A DNA stretch of 64,000 bases from the NCBI RefSeq assembly GCF_003073045.1, contig NC_037601.1:21364150-21428149 (forward strand). The letters run 5' to 3'. The DNA is from Pomacea canaliculata. Its lineage: Eukaryota; Mollusca; Gastropoda; Architaenioglossa; Ampullariidae. This document shows positions 1 to 11,500 of the stretch, one piece after another (the stretch's first letter is position 1; each line of letters begins with the position of its first letter). Under the pieces are notes generated by a model. It saw only the letters and a program-made list of their open reading frames with translations, had not been told where the DNA came from and did not search any database. Position numbers and translations under genes: made by a program.

Positions 1-518
1 CATAGACTCGGCAGGTCCCTCCCACCTCCACCCACTTGTCAGCAGCAACACCAAATATTCTTCGCATCAATCACCAGATTACAACTACACTACACAATGG
101 TGGAGAGTGAAAAATTGCCCGATGGTCTGTGTTGGCCTTCTGTGCGGGCAGTACAAAATTAACAGCCTAGAAATAATAACCCTTCCTTATTCGGTAAAGC
201 CGTTATTTAGATACAGTGTGCTAACACTTTTGGAAAATCCCCTATAATTATTTCCTGAATTTCAGCTTCCGATTTCCGATTATTGTGCGCATTTTCCTCA
301 TTTGTTATATAAATTTATTAAAAAAGACAATTGGTGTATTCTATTGTCAAAAGGAAATGTAGAAATTGCCAGCTTGTAACCATACAGTTATATGCCGGAA
401 AAATGTTAGGCGATTACAATTAATGATTAACGTAAGGGGCACAGACAGGTCGTCTGCTTCTGGGCCCATGCTGGCTTTCAAGTGTTTATAATGAAGAAAC
501 TTTTAATTTTATTTATAT
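1..518. other. No gene seen
   Basis: AT-rich sequence without a convincing open frame, splice pattern or repeat that I can name. Nothing is supported here. Confidence 0.5.
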
Positions 519-1370
519 AACTTAAATGAGTTTAAAAGAATACTGGGACTACAACTCAATTTTGAAAAGACAGGAGTTAAATAGAACTTGCTATATAGAT
601 TAAATTTTAAAGACAGATATGTTGAAGTAAACAACCTATTGAAAACATGGTCTGAAAGAACTATTACTCCAATGGGTCTAGCGGATCTGTGGATGTACCA
701 CAAATCTCTGATTTTAATTAAGCTAGTGTACTTATGAGGGCTACTACTTCCAAATCCACCAGACCAGGACAGTGAAGAGCTGCAAAAATTAAGTTATAAA
801 TTTATTTGGAATGGGAAACCAGGCCATATGAACTGGGAAAAAACTAGTGAAAACGGTCAGTAGTGGAGTCAGCTAAAACTGCATAAAAGGACTGAAGATT
901 TCATGGATAAGATCATAAGCCACTCAACAATCAAAAGATATTGCATTTTAGTTTTTTTCTAAGCTCACTTAAGTTGTAAAACATCATCTAGATATCTTCA
1001 ACATCTGATCAAATGAAAATAATGTTTCCATAAGTACCAAAACTGAATGAGATAATGGCCAAATGGAATTACCATAGTCTACTGTTATCTGCTTAGTAAG
1101 AACTTCACCAACAAGAATACCCATCTTTATTGCTTTCTCAGCGTTTGAAGAAAATGTCCATTAATGTCATCCAATCTCTAATACTATTGCTGATTTATTC
1201 TTTTTTTCATAGAAATGTTATATTGCTGTACTTTGTTGTTGCAAATAAAATTGAAAAAAGTGCTCATCACTCTCTAGCGACTTCTTTAATGGTGAAGCTC
1301 AATATTTTTGACAGCAAAAACAAAAACAAACAAAAAAAATAAATAAACAAAAATAAATAAATAACAATGG
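519..1370 (+). mobile_element. Decayed L1/Tx1-type LINE fragment with A-rich tail
   Basis: From about 541 to 843 one plus frame, broken by two stop codons, reads like the region just after the reverse transcriptase of L1/Tx1 LINEs. An ILGLQLNF start is followed by LLKTWSERTITPMGLADLW, then LPNPP, and finally KFIWNGKPGHMNWEK, the family's typical 'F-I-W-N-G-K-P' block. The catalytic RT core upstream is absent, so this is a 5'-truncated copy. Sequence to about 1317 has no frame I recognise. An A-rich stretch (1316-1370, AAACAAAC/AAATAAAT units) may be the 3' tail, but no target duplication was confirmed. The family assignment rests on motif memory; the stops make it a dead copy. Confidence 0.6.
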
Positions 1371-1784
1371 CAAATTTACCACATGCAGTTCACATGGAAA
1401 AAACTCCTCTCACTGCGGAAAATTACTTGATTTATCAGTGACAGACACTGATTTATTAAATATTCGGCACATACAAAATAAGGACCTTATCAGGGCTTCT
1501 GCTAAGGCTAAATTCTTTGGGGTCCCAGGGACCCCTTCCTCAGATTTCTAAGGGGTCCCAGGCTAACTCTAAGGGGTCCCTTTACAATGTAGAAAAAAAT
1601 CAACAAATCAATATGGCAGTGTGGGTGGTGTGGGATGGAGGATGGCACACCGGGAGGGTGGACTGAGATAGGTACACTCAACCGTGCGAACACAGGTTGT
1701 ATTGTTTCCTTTGTCTCCAACGGCACACCTGTCCGGGGGGGGGGGGGGGAGAAAGGAACGATAGATGTCGCCGGTACCAGAGAT

Positions 1785-2012
1785 TAGCGCAGTAGGTAGT
1801 AGTCGCCTTAGTATTAGAACGATAGCGTCAGATATGGGTAGATTAGGTGACGAGTAGTCTCTGTCCGTTTTACGACTTGACAGGTGACCGTGACTTACGG
1901 AGGCGATCGAGGCCCGGGGTCCGCGGGAATAGCGCAGTAGTCAGTGGTCCCCTTAGTATTAGAACGACAGCGTCAGGCACAGGTAGATTAGATGGCGAGT
2001 AGTCACGTGTCT
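1785..2012. repeat. Two diverged tandem copies, period about 140 bp
   Basis: A block with AGCGCAGTAG, CTTAGTATTAGAACGA, AGCGTCAG and GGTAGATTAG occurs at about 1788-1862 and again at about 1928-2010, inside the 1491-3640 transposon. The two copies differ by scattered substitutions and small indels, so the duplication is not recent. Confidence 0.7.
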
Positions 2013-2454
2013 GCTTAGTATATAGTTAGGGGTAGATGTTTAGTCGGGGCCTTTTCCCAAACACAGGAGCAGAGACTAACGTCTTTGCGTTGGTCGGATC
2101 GAGGTTCGCCAGAGCCAGCACCATCGACTGGCATCAGGAATAAAAGCTAGAACCCACGAGAGTGTTGAGTCTTGTTATTGTGGAAGGATTGCGGAAAGAG
2201 CCCGCATCTAACCCTGCTACATCAACATACTTTGTTCAACTGCCTTTCAGGCACACAAAGCACTGTAATGTCTAGTCAGAAACTGCGAGATTTCTGTGCC
2301 ATGATGTCTGTGCAAACATCTGTGATGAGCTTATGCTCATTGTACTTGGGGTGCTCACTTTCTTTCCGTTTCTAAGGCAATGAATTTAACCACGATGTCA
2401 ACGACATCTTTGAAATAAGTTAAATAAGCTGCACCTGGTGGTGGATGGGAGAGG

Positions 2455-2700
2455 ATGTATGAAAGTATGAATGCCTCAGATGCCATCATTCAAGAGGAAG
2501 TTCTCGACCGTAACCTGGCAATTAATAAGTTAGTGAGAACTAGAGTTGTAAGAAACATCAACGAGAGGTGGCACGTTGCTAAAAGTATCAAAGTTGGGAT
2601 AAAAAACCTGGCGCAAGGTAGAAAAGCGAACCTCGGCAAGACGTGACGCCCACAGCTCAGTGACATTCAGTGGATTCTGAATGTTACGTAAATCATGAGA
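2455..2700 (+). pseudogene. Transposase-like remnant
   Basis: A 63-residue plus frame contains EEVLDRNLAINKLVR followed by INERWHVAKSIKVGIKNLA and, after a stop at 2644, RPQLSDIQW. The D-R-N ... W-H-x-x-K-S ... G-K-T-W-x-P-Q-L-S-D order resembles the catalytic region of a transposase-like family common in cnidarian, fish and mollusc genomes. The rest of the enzyme is not readable, so this is a degraded internal piece of the surrounding DNA transposon. The assignment is from motif memory and is moderate at best. Confidence 0.4.
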
Positions 2701-2795
2701 TGAAGGGGGATAGAAGGTGTTTGAAACTGTACAAATAAATGAAATGAATTTCAGTTGCAAACTATATTTAGCAATAAAACGCCTTTCTCAGCCGA

Positions 2796-3223
2796 CTAGT
2801 TCTTGATGTAGGGTCTAAGAAAAGTGAGTCGAAACGGCTTCTATCTGAACATACTGTCTTTCCTTACATCTTTCTTTACTCATAAGAGGGGATAATAATA
2901 TTTAATACTTTCAGTTCATTCCTCCTGATGACTGACCTAAAGTACACCTTGGTTTGAGTCCAATCTTTGAACTTTTACAAATGCCAACAATTCACGACTG
3001 CAATATAGTGGCCCCACTGTGTCTTTCTTCGCTTATCTAACCCGACCATTATGCGATCAATTCAGTTGTTTTTATGTTTGTGTCATTTGCGCTGTTCATT
3101 CTTCTCTCCTTTTTAAATTCTAGTTTTGTTTGTTTGTGGAGAATACAGTCAGTCCTAACCCCGACAGAATGTTCAGATAGAAGTCGTTTCGCATCAACGC
3201 TCAGACCCTACCGCAAGTACTGG
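2796..3223. repeat. Imperfect inverted repeat, arms about 60 bp
   Basis: The left arm (about 2796-2859, with TAGGGTCTAAG, CGAAACGGCTTC and TATCTGAACATACTGTC) matches the reverse complement of the right arm (about 3163-3223, with GACAGAATGTTCAGATAG, GAAGTCGTTTCG and CAGACCCTA). The best 29 bp differ at two positions. The arms are separated by about 300 bp and lie inside the 1491-3640 transposon, suggesting a small foldback inserted in it or internal ends of an older element. Confidence 0.65.
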
Positions 3224-3645
3224 GTGAGGGAGACGATTTATTGCCATGCTAGTCGGCAGTGCCTGTGATGTCCACCCCGCCTTTTGACCGGGTAGTAATT
3301 GAAGACGACTGGCCGATGGCAGGTCGCACCTCGTGTACTCCTACCTTCCCTTGCACGGACGATACCCCTCATTTCCCCCCGGTGGGAAGATATCGGCCTT
3401 TAATAGAACTCTTCTTGGTAAGGGAAAACAAACTCAGTGCAAGGGAAGCTACTCTCGCCTTGCAGCAGACGACAACAATAGGTTGGTCTACGATGTCAGA
3501 CACTACACCTACCCAATTTTGTATCTGTTCTTCGCCCAAATTTGAAGGGGTCCCCTGGGACCCCATTGATGAAAATTGAAGGGGTCCTCCGAACTTTTAA
3601 TGCGTACTGTACGCAATTTTCTGCGTAATCAGAAGCCCTGCTTAT

Positions 3646-6600
3646 AAAGCAATCAGTCCACAGATCACTGACATCACAATAAATTCTGTGTACATTTGGT
3701 TAATGACTCGATCTTCACATGCAATGAAAGTAGTCAGAAGCTAGTTGTTTAAAAAAAAAAAGTATATTCTTATGCGAATGAAACCATTGAAGCCATAAAC
3801 TGCTAAAAGTCATTTTAATCCATTTTGAAAAGCACACAAAACTTTATTTGATAAAAATATTATGCCATAAAACCATGATGAAATAATATGTTTGTTCTTC
3901 ATATCTACTACAAGGTTAATCAAGAAGAGATCGTGATTGGGCAGGAGGGGGTGGTTAGGCCGTTGGGTGAACTTATGAGAGGTTACATGCTGAAACTCCT
4001 GCATTCTTTAGATGTACAAGTCCCAGATGAATCCTTCCAGTAATGCATAGAACCATGGCAGAGAAAGATGTAAATGTTCTTTAGACTCCAGAGGGGACTA
4101 CTTTGAAGGGGAAACAATACAATTTGTTGTTTGGAATTGAAATAAATTGTTTGTGAAACCAGCCTTGTTACTTTTCAAACACACCTCATACAACGATTAT
4201 TTACAACAAAATATACACACATGGTGAATGTCTTTAGTAAACAAAAAACATGATGTTCTCTCTTATGGCATCTCTACTCACATTCATGCAAAACATGCAG
4301 ATAAATTATCACAGATAAAGGCAGCCCCTAACTCCTCCTCTTCCACAGAAAAATGCATACTTCAGCTTGTCTATGAAGGGCGATTTATTTTTAATGTTTG
4401 TAATAAAAAATTTAAGCCCCATCTTTTTTAATCTCTCTTGATGATGTGCATGCATTTAAGCTGGACTGACAACAGAAAGAGCGTTAAGATAAAGAATATT
4501 AAAATATTTCAGTTATATAAATCATAATATTAATAAGGATGATAAAATATCAACATACAAAGGATTGCAATAAACCAATTCAGATTATTTAAAAAGATAT
4601 TAGTAACGTACACTGCTGACAGTAATGGTTTTGAAAAATTGTAACTAGTGGAATGTTGGCACTGAGAACTCACACGGAGAAAAAAGCCTAAACATAACCT
4701 TCATTGCATGTGCCTTGAGACACCAGGTTTGACAGTAATATTATTAGCTTTATCTTCATGGTTTTTTTCCAATCATCTTTGATATCTTAAATTGCTTTTT
4801 TTCCTTGCAAGACTCTTCACAAATCAGTTGTGACAGGCATTCTTGGAATGCAGAGATAAAGTTAATTAAAATGTGTACATTTATGCTGTTCACCTGAAAC
4901 ATGAAATATTTAGCATCTAAACATGCATCATCGTTTGTCACATTTCATTTGTCCATGCTCAACACATGTTCTGATTCATGATAAGCGTTACACATGTACA
5001 AACTGACAGAATTTTAAAATAATTTCCATCCAGAAACATACTGGAGTCTTTTTCATAATATAACTATCAGCTGCTAATACATTCTTACTGGCATGTACAA
5101 AAATAAATGAATGTACAAAATTAAAACAAAATGTGGGTTATTTATAACAAGTAATGGAAATTTGAGCAATAGGTGAAGCTAACTTATAAAAACCTTACTG
5201 AATACTGAATACAGTGTTAGCCTGACGGGTCATGCAATACACTTAATGATATTAGTAAGTGGCTAAGCTGTCAAAGACATTTGCTAATAATGAAAAATAT
5301 GAATTAAACGCATATGTGATTGAATGAGAATTTTCTCGTCTTTTCTATATTTTTGCTAGTGAATTTTAAGTAAGTTTGTGCAAGAGTTCCTCCATAAAAA
5401 TATCGCTATAATTAAAGAAATTACACCACAATCCTGTAGTAATGTCATAAATTTCTTGCAATTCTGTTTAATGATAGTTGCCTCTTGTGTCAGCTGTGTG
5501 TAAATTGGCTCATCATGACCATATAATTACATATATGTATGTTATATTGTTTTTCTCTGATAACCTATCCCAGAATGTATGGTTTATTCAGGTCACCTAA
5601 GTAAAAGCCGAAATGAAATATAGAATTTTGGTGTTACTGAATGACAGTTTGGTGGTTGGTATGACTTGTAACAACTATAATTAATTCACCTGTTTATACA
5701 ATTCAGTTTACAAATGTACACTTTTCTTTTCTGAGACAGCAAACTGGTTCTGCATAATAACCTGATAATATTTTTCATTTTTCTTTATAGAAGAATTAAG
5801 CTGAAATGCTGTCTGTTTTTAATTAGACTGACAAAATAACATTTCAACAATTTCATGTGATCTAGAATGCCTCCGATGCATAGATTGTGATAATTCGTAA
5901 TTCCTTATTAGAAAGATATATGCATATAAACATAAGCATGTATCTGTCTTAAACACACACACATGTACACAACAAGTCTCAAAACCTCACTTTCTCCAGG
6001 TCCATTCTACCCACTAATTCCAAAATAAAGCAGTAATAATGAATAATAACCATGGGGAATAAATATACAAATGCAACACTAGTTTTCTGCATTATATAAC
6101 CAATTTTTGCTTAAATAACAACTGGCAGAATGTGCTGCTACATATGGGTTTTGCATTTCAATATGAATAATTTGGTCTCAGAAAATCACTAATTTAAGAG
6201 TTTATTTTTATGAAATGGACCAGTATTCATAGACTACATATTTTCCATCTTGTCTGAAGTCCACTAAGAGCAGGAGCCAGCCTAAAGAATAGTAAAGTGA
6301 TGTGAACCACAAATCTTTTATGATTCATGTTTGCTATAAAATGAAATTTATGTACAAATACGCAAAAAATAAAGAAAAAAAAAAAACGCTTCAAAATTTC
6401 TGAAAGTCTTGAACAAAGTAATTATCTTCATATTTGTCGAGTAAGGATTTATTTTCATATAAACAAAGACAAAGTAATACGTTTTGCTACATCTATACTA
6501 GTAAGTGCTTGTTGTAGAACTTCCCTTACACCACTCAGTCTCATCTCAACCAATGAGTGTATTGTATATCACCCTAAGAAATCTTCCTTCTATCAAAAGA

Positions 6601-8561
6601 GCTCATTCGCTGTGTATATATATATATCTAATATATAGTTTCAGCATGAGCTATTTTTTTGTTAATCATTATTCATTCTGTTTTCAACTTCAGTTTCATT
6701 TTTCTAATTTGTTCTAAAATGTGTACAATAGTGTGGTTAATAATTGTGTCTTTCAAAATCACCAAGTGGTAAATCATGGGCTGAAAAACACGGAAACTGC
6801 TTTGTGGCAAATATACATTCTTAAAAGATAGCTGACATAGATTTCCTCATTGAAACACACAAAAAACCCTAAGCATAGAACCAAAAACAAAACATAAAAA
6901 AATATTTATGTATCATCATATGGCTTGAGGCAATGTCACAAATGTAAGTTTAACAAGAAAACAGCATGTAAAGCATAAAGCTATCAACAGAGTTGTGTGA
7001 CTTCTTTGTAATCAGTTTGTCTTTTCTCATGCTTAGCTTTTGCTAATCATTCTTTTCAACAAGATTTCATGAGAAATTCCAAGAGGGGTTTACATGTAAA
7101 ACATTTTTTTGGCACAAGTCAACATTTCCCACACCCACAACAACAGCCAATTACTTTGGGGTTAGTGACTAGATGAAGACACTGAACAAAACTCAGCTTG
7201 ATTATGGAATCAGACCTTGTTTTTCAGCTGATCATTGTTATCATCGTCATCTCCAGAAAAATGCGGAGGGGTGGGAAATAACATACCCCATCAAAAACTT
7301 TGTGGTTTGATGAAGGGTTTTATTAAAACTGACAACAGGGAGCTATGAAAATTCCTCTTCACATAGGCAGACACAAAACTTTCATTGATAAACTACAAAG
7401 ATTTGACACATCTAGTAATATGTCACACATTCATGTTGCAACATCATTTCGCTGAGCAGTTTCCTCTTTATTAATCACAATGAAAGCCATGTATGTACAT
7501 AACCTGCACAGTAAATTTCTTTTCCGTTGATGCCATATTTTCCACTAAATCTGATTGTTGTAAATTTTGTGGCTGTATCGTTTCTCATTTTTTTGTGGCT
7601 CATGTCTAACTGATGATCCTTAGATGTTGTTTCCCTGCTTATTCATCAAGGCACACCTGGTCAAAACAGTTGCTATAAAACTGACAAAACAGCATATCAA
7701 AGACATGGACTTGTCACCGACGTTTTAATGCTGCTCCACTTCCATACCATGTCCATGTCTTTTGACAACTTGGTGCCATGTTGGACACCACAGCTAAACC
7801 ACTTTTTAATTTAAAGTGAACTGCTTTGCCGTACACTCAAGCACCAGCCTTTAAGCCAGTGCAATGGTAGGCCCTGAAAAGAAATTCTGTGAGGATATGC
7901 GTGTCATTACCAACTGTTTATCCACTGTTCTCAGAAACACCTAATGCTCTGTCTAGCACTTTACTTACAAGCATGATTCCTGACTTTTCAGATCAGCGCA
8001 ATGTCAATAAAACATTTTAAGATAGCATGATGATGTGTTGCTAAGAGCGAGAACAACGTTGTACAGAATCTCCACTCTTTTGCTTTTATCAGATGACCTT
8101 TCAGTACATCACATCACCGTTCTGACACACATTCAGCAGTCTTCTGACCAATCTAGATAAAGTCATGATTAGCCAATCAAAAATATCCAGCAATCCAAGT
8201 GTAAGAGAAAATGTGTAATGGTTTGTGACCCAGAAAAGATGGAGATGGACAGAGGGGACTTCTATATGACTGTTTTCTTTGGCCTTGTTGATCCTGATTG
8301 ATGTGAAGTCACATGGCTTAATCCAGTTCATATAATGAAAAGGTTAATGAAAACATTATTTTAAAATGGACTACCATGAGCAACTGAACATAGCACTGTT
8401 AGATAATGTTTCCAGATAATAATAACTACTATCATGTCAAGAGAAATATTTGATTCATAAATATGAAGACTGCTTGGACTGCCAACATTACTTCATGTCT
8501 GATTTCAAATTATAAAAGGAAGGTGATGACAGTAATTGTTTGGGATAATTTATATATTAAA
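3646..8561. other. AT-rich stretch without a recognisable gene
   Basis: No long or conserved frame, no paired TIRs and no tRNA were seen in about 4.9 kb. It lies 3' of the minus-strand palmitoyltransferase stop at 8562, so part may be its 3' UTR. Several minus-strand AATAAA hexamers exist (for example near 7318 and 7468), and I cannot tell which, if any, is used. A short hairpin is formed by AAGACATGGAC near 7700 and its complement near 7750. Confidence 0.5.
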
Positions 8562-11500
8562 TCAAATTATAGCATCCATATTTCCTTCAGGAACAGACTG
8601 CAACTGGTATGACTGTCGTTCATTGACACGGTAGGTGTCTGTGGATCTGACAGTACCTGAATAAGGCTGAAAGGTGTTAGAGGACATCAAACTGTCTGTA
8701 CTGGATCTCAGAGCTGTAAGATCCAAAGGAGGTACATCAGCACGTCGTCGGAAAGGTACTGGGGTCAGCGGCAGTGACCTGAAGGCATCTTGACTTGAGT
8801 AGTCTAAACTGCCATCTGCCATTAACTTGGCTGAGGAGTTGAGAGTAAACATCATAGTGGAATTCAAATTGATGTTTTCTGAGGCTTCAATTCCTAAGGG
8901 ATCTAGCTGTTTCTTTTTCTTATAGTTGTCTGCTGATGATCTGGTGGAAGGAGTTATTTCTGTGATGAGATCTCCATGCTCACCCATAGGTTGGGGAAGC
9001 GGCCTACGAGTAGTTTTGTTTCTTGGTGCTGCACTCCTCTGATCTTGTTTCAGTGGGTTTGCCAAAGAGTTGTCTTTTTTTTCTGGATAAGTGTAGAGTG
9101 TGTTGTCTCCTATGGTTTGGAAAAAAAAAGTCAAGTTTGCAGGTGTGCAGCAAAAAATGAGTAACAGGAACAAGTAAAACCAGGAAACAGAAACAGCAAA
9201 CAGAAAATGAACAAGGACTACAGGACAGGAACATTTAAAACAGAAACATACAAAAAAAAAAATAAAATAAACAAAGCTAAATATAAGTAAAAATCAGTAC
9301 AATTGACAAAATCAAAGGCAATACAAACATAAGCAACACAAACAGTACAAAACAGCAAGAAAAATAAATGAATACAAAAGTATTACAGTATTATACTTCC
9401 AGGCATTTTCTTACCAGCATCATTACTCACCAAAAGTGGAGACATTCTGATGTCCTGCAATTTCTGTGCTCTGTTTTCTCTTTTTTTTCTTCAGTTTTCT
9501 AACTGCTGTTGTTTCTACCTGAGAGCAAAAATAAAGTCATTGTTCCACTGTCACTGAGCTTTACTTACACTCTTTCCTACATCAACTGAGGACTATTGGA
9601 CAATATCTTAAAAGTGATGACCGTGACTATAACTTATGTTGATCTAGTCTGTTGGCTGGTCAAGATGAGACTCTCCATCCTGCATGCAGGGTTCCCAGGG
9701 ATCAGGGATGGTGCCAAAAAAGGACCTTAAAAGGACCTTAAAAGGACCTTTCATGCATTCGAAAGGACCTAAGTGACAGTCATCAATGCTTAAGTTTTTC
9801 TCTTGTGTGGTCGGAAAGATGTATTATTTATGAATCTGTGGTCTTCTCTATGTTCTCAAATACATGTATTTCTAGTAATAAATAATCAAAGAGTTAATTT
9901 TGATGCCTGTCTGCCATATTTAGATTAGATAACTTAAAAAGTGTCCTTAGCGCGCTGATAACATACACCGTTAATGTTCCAAGTTTTCTAGAAATCTAAG
10001 TAATAATAATTGCAAAACCTGAAAGCCATTCTTTGTGTAATACAAAAGTCAGTTCACGTGTCTCTCTCTCGCACACACACTCTAATGGGAAGAGAGAGAT
10101 AGAAATAGAGCTATGCACAGTAGTACTAGAAGATCAAAGTTCAAGAAAGAGTAAGTTTCTAAAGAACTTTGAAAAAAAGAGCGTTTTTGCGAATACGGAA
10201 GGGCAACTAGTGTTGTACAGATGTGTAGACCAAACATTTTCTTGTGACTACAAGGAATGCCAAGGATTGGAGGATCAGATGAGGAATGAAAAGAGTGTGA
10301 TCCTAATGCTAAACCAAAGATGGAATGAGTCGAAACTGTCAAGCATTACAGCCCATTTATTTTTAACCTTGAGATATTATTTAAGCATTCTTATTACACA
10401 TACATGTAACACATGCAAACATATACATAAACAGCATGATATACTAATACACATAAGATTAAGATTACAAAATGACAAAGCAATCCATCTACTATAAGCA
10501 AAAGTTTCATTGATGAAATTCAATTCTTTGTCACCCCTACAGCTTTACCAATACTAAACAATACAATTTCTTTACACAACCTAATTCCTCTAAATAGTTC
10601 TGGTTTTTTAACATGTTCCATAGCATACATGTACAGAATTGTGCAGGCTTATTTAAACTGAAATAACATTAATTCTGAATGTCACAATTCAACACCTTTT
10701 AATTTCTTCCTGTAATCTATCAATGTCTGACTGAATCTTTGTTATCTCCTTCTTCTTGTCTTTGGCTAACAAACGCATGTTGTTAGATCTTTCAATAAGT
10801 GAAAAACTTTTTTGCTCTTCAGCCTGGAAACTATGTCTGTCAGCCAGTTCCAGCAGGTGTCGTTCTTCGGCACTGGTGGTCTTTAGCCTTTTTGTGAGTA
10901 TTACCAGCTCATCTCCTAATCTCTTTCTGTGGACCTGCTTTTCTTCTGTTTCCTTCTGCTGCTTCTGCTCAGAGAGGTAACGTTCATACCTGCCATAGGC
11001 CACTAGAAGCGGATATCATCAGTGGTTTGGAGATCTCAACATTTTCCACCCCTCCCACACTGTGAATATGATCAAGAATTACTCTGCGTGCTTTTAGTGC
11101 AGTCTGACTAAGATTGTCAGCTACTGTTTCTTTGTTGAATGAAAATCCTCTTTCCACTGTAGCTTGACCATGAGAGAGTAGGAGTAACTGTCTGACAACA
11201 GACCACAACACCTGAAACTCTGCTTTTTCCAGCAAGGGCATCATAAAACCAACTTATCCAGTCTTTGTGTCATAGGGTCAAAGCCTTACTACCACACTCA
11301 CCTGCAGAACTGTCAGAAAATACGGAACTCTGACAATACCTTGTCACAAGTCACATCATCAAACCTTTTCACACCTTGGCAATACAACAAACCTTTTTCA
11401 TTTTTTGTATTGATTTGTCTTTTTCCCCCATGGTCTTTGGTTTTAAGAAAGTTATGTTTCTCACTAGGGTGTACTTCAGTGGAGATTTATCCTGCAATTT

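Larger units (their letters stand above)
1491..3640. mobile_element. DNA transposon, 2.15 kb, TIR CAGGGCTTCTG
   Basis: Exact 11-bp terminal inverted repeats lie at 1491-1501 (CAGGGCTTCTG) and 3630-3640 (CAGAAGCCCTG). They are flanked by the 5-bp direct repeat CTTAT at 1486-1490 and 3641-3645, read as a target-site duplication. Inside each end are repeated AAGGGGTCCC blocks (1519, 1552, 1573 on the left; 3547 and 3581 on the right), plausible transposase-binding sites. The interior has only short frames, one of them a transposase-like remnant at 2455-2646. CAGGG ends and a 5-bp duplication fit hAT-like elements, but I cannot fix the superfamily. Confidence 0.8.

Noticed and set aside
2796..2860. 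Hammerhead ribozyme in the CGAAACGGC repeat
   Set aside because: The GAAAC half of the core is present but no CTGANGA partner is placed correctly in either arm.
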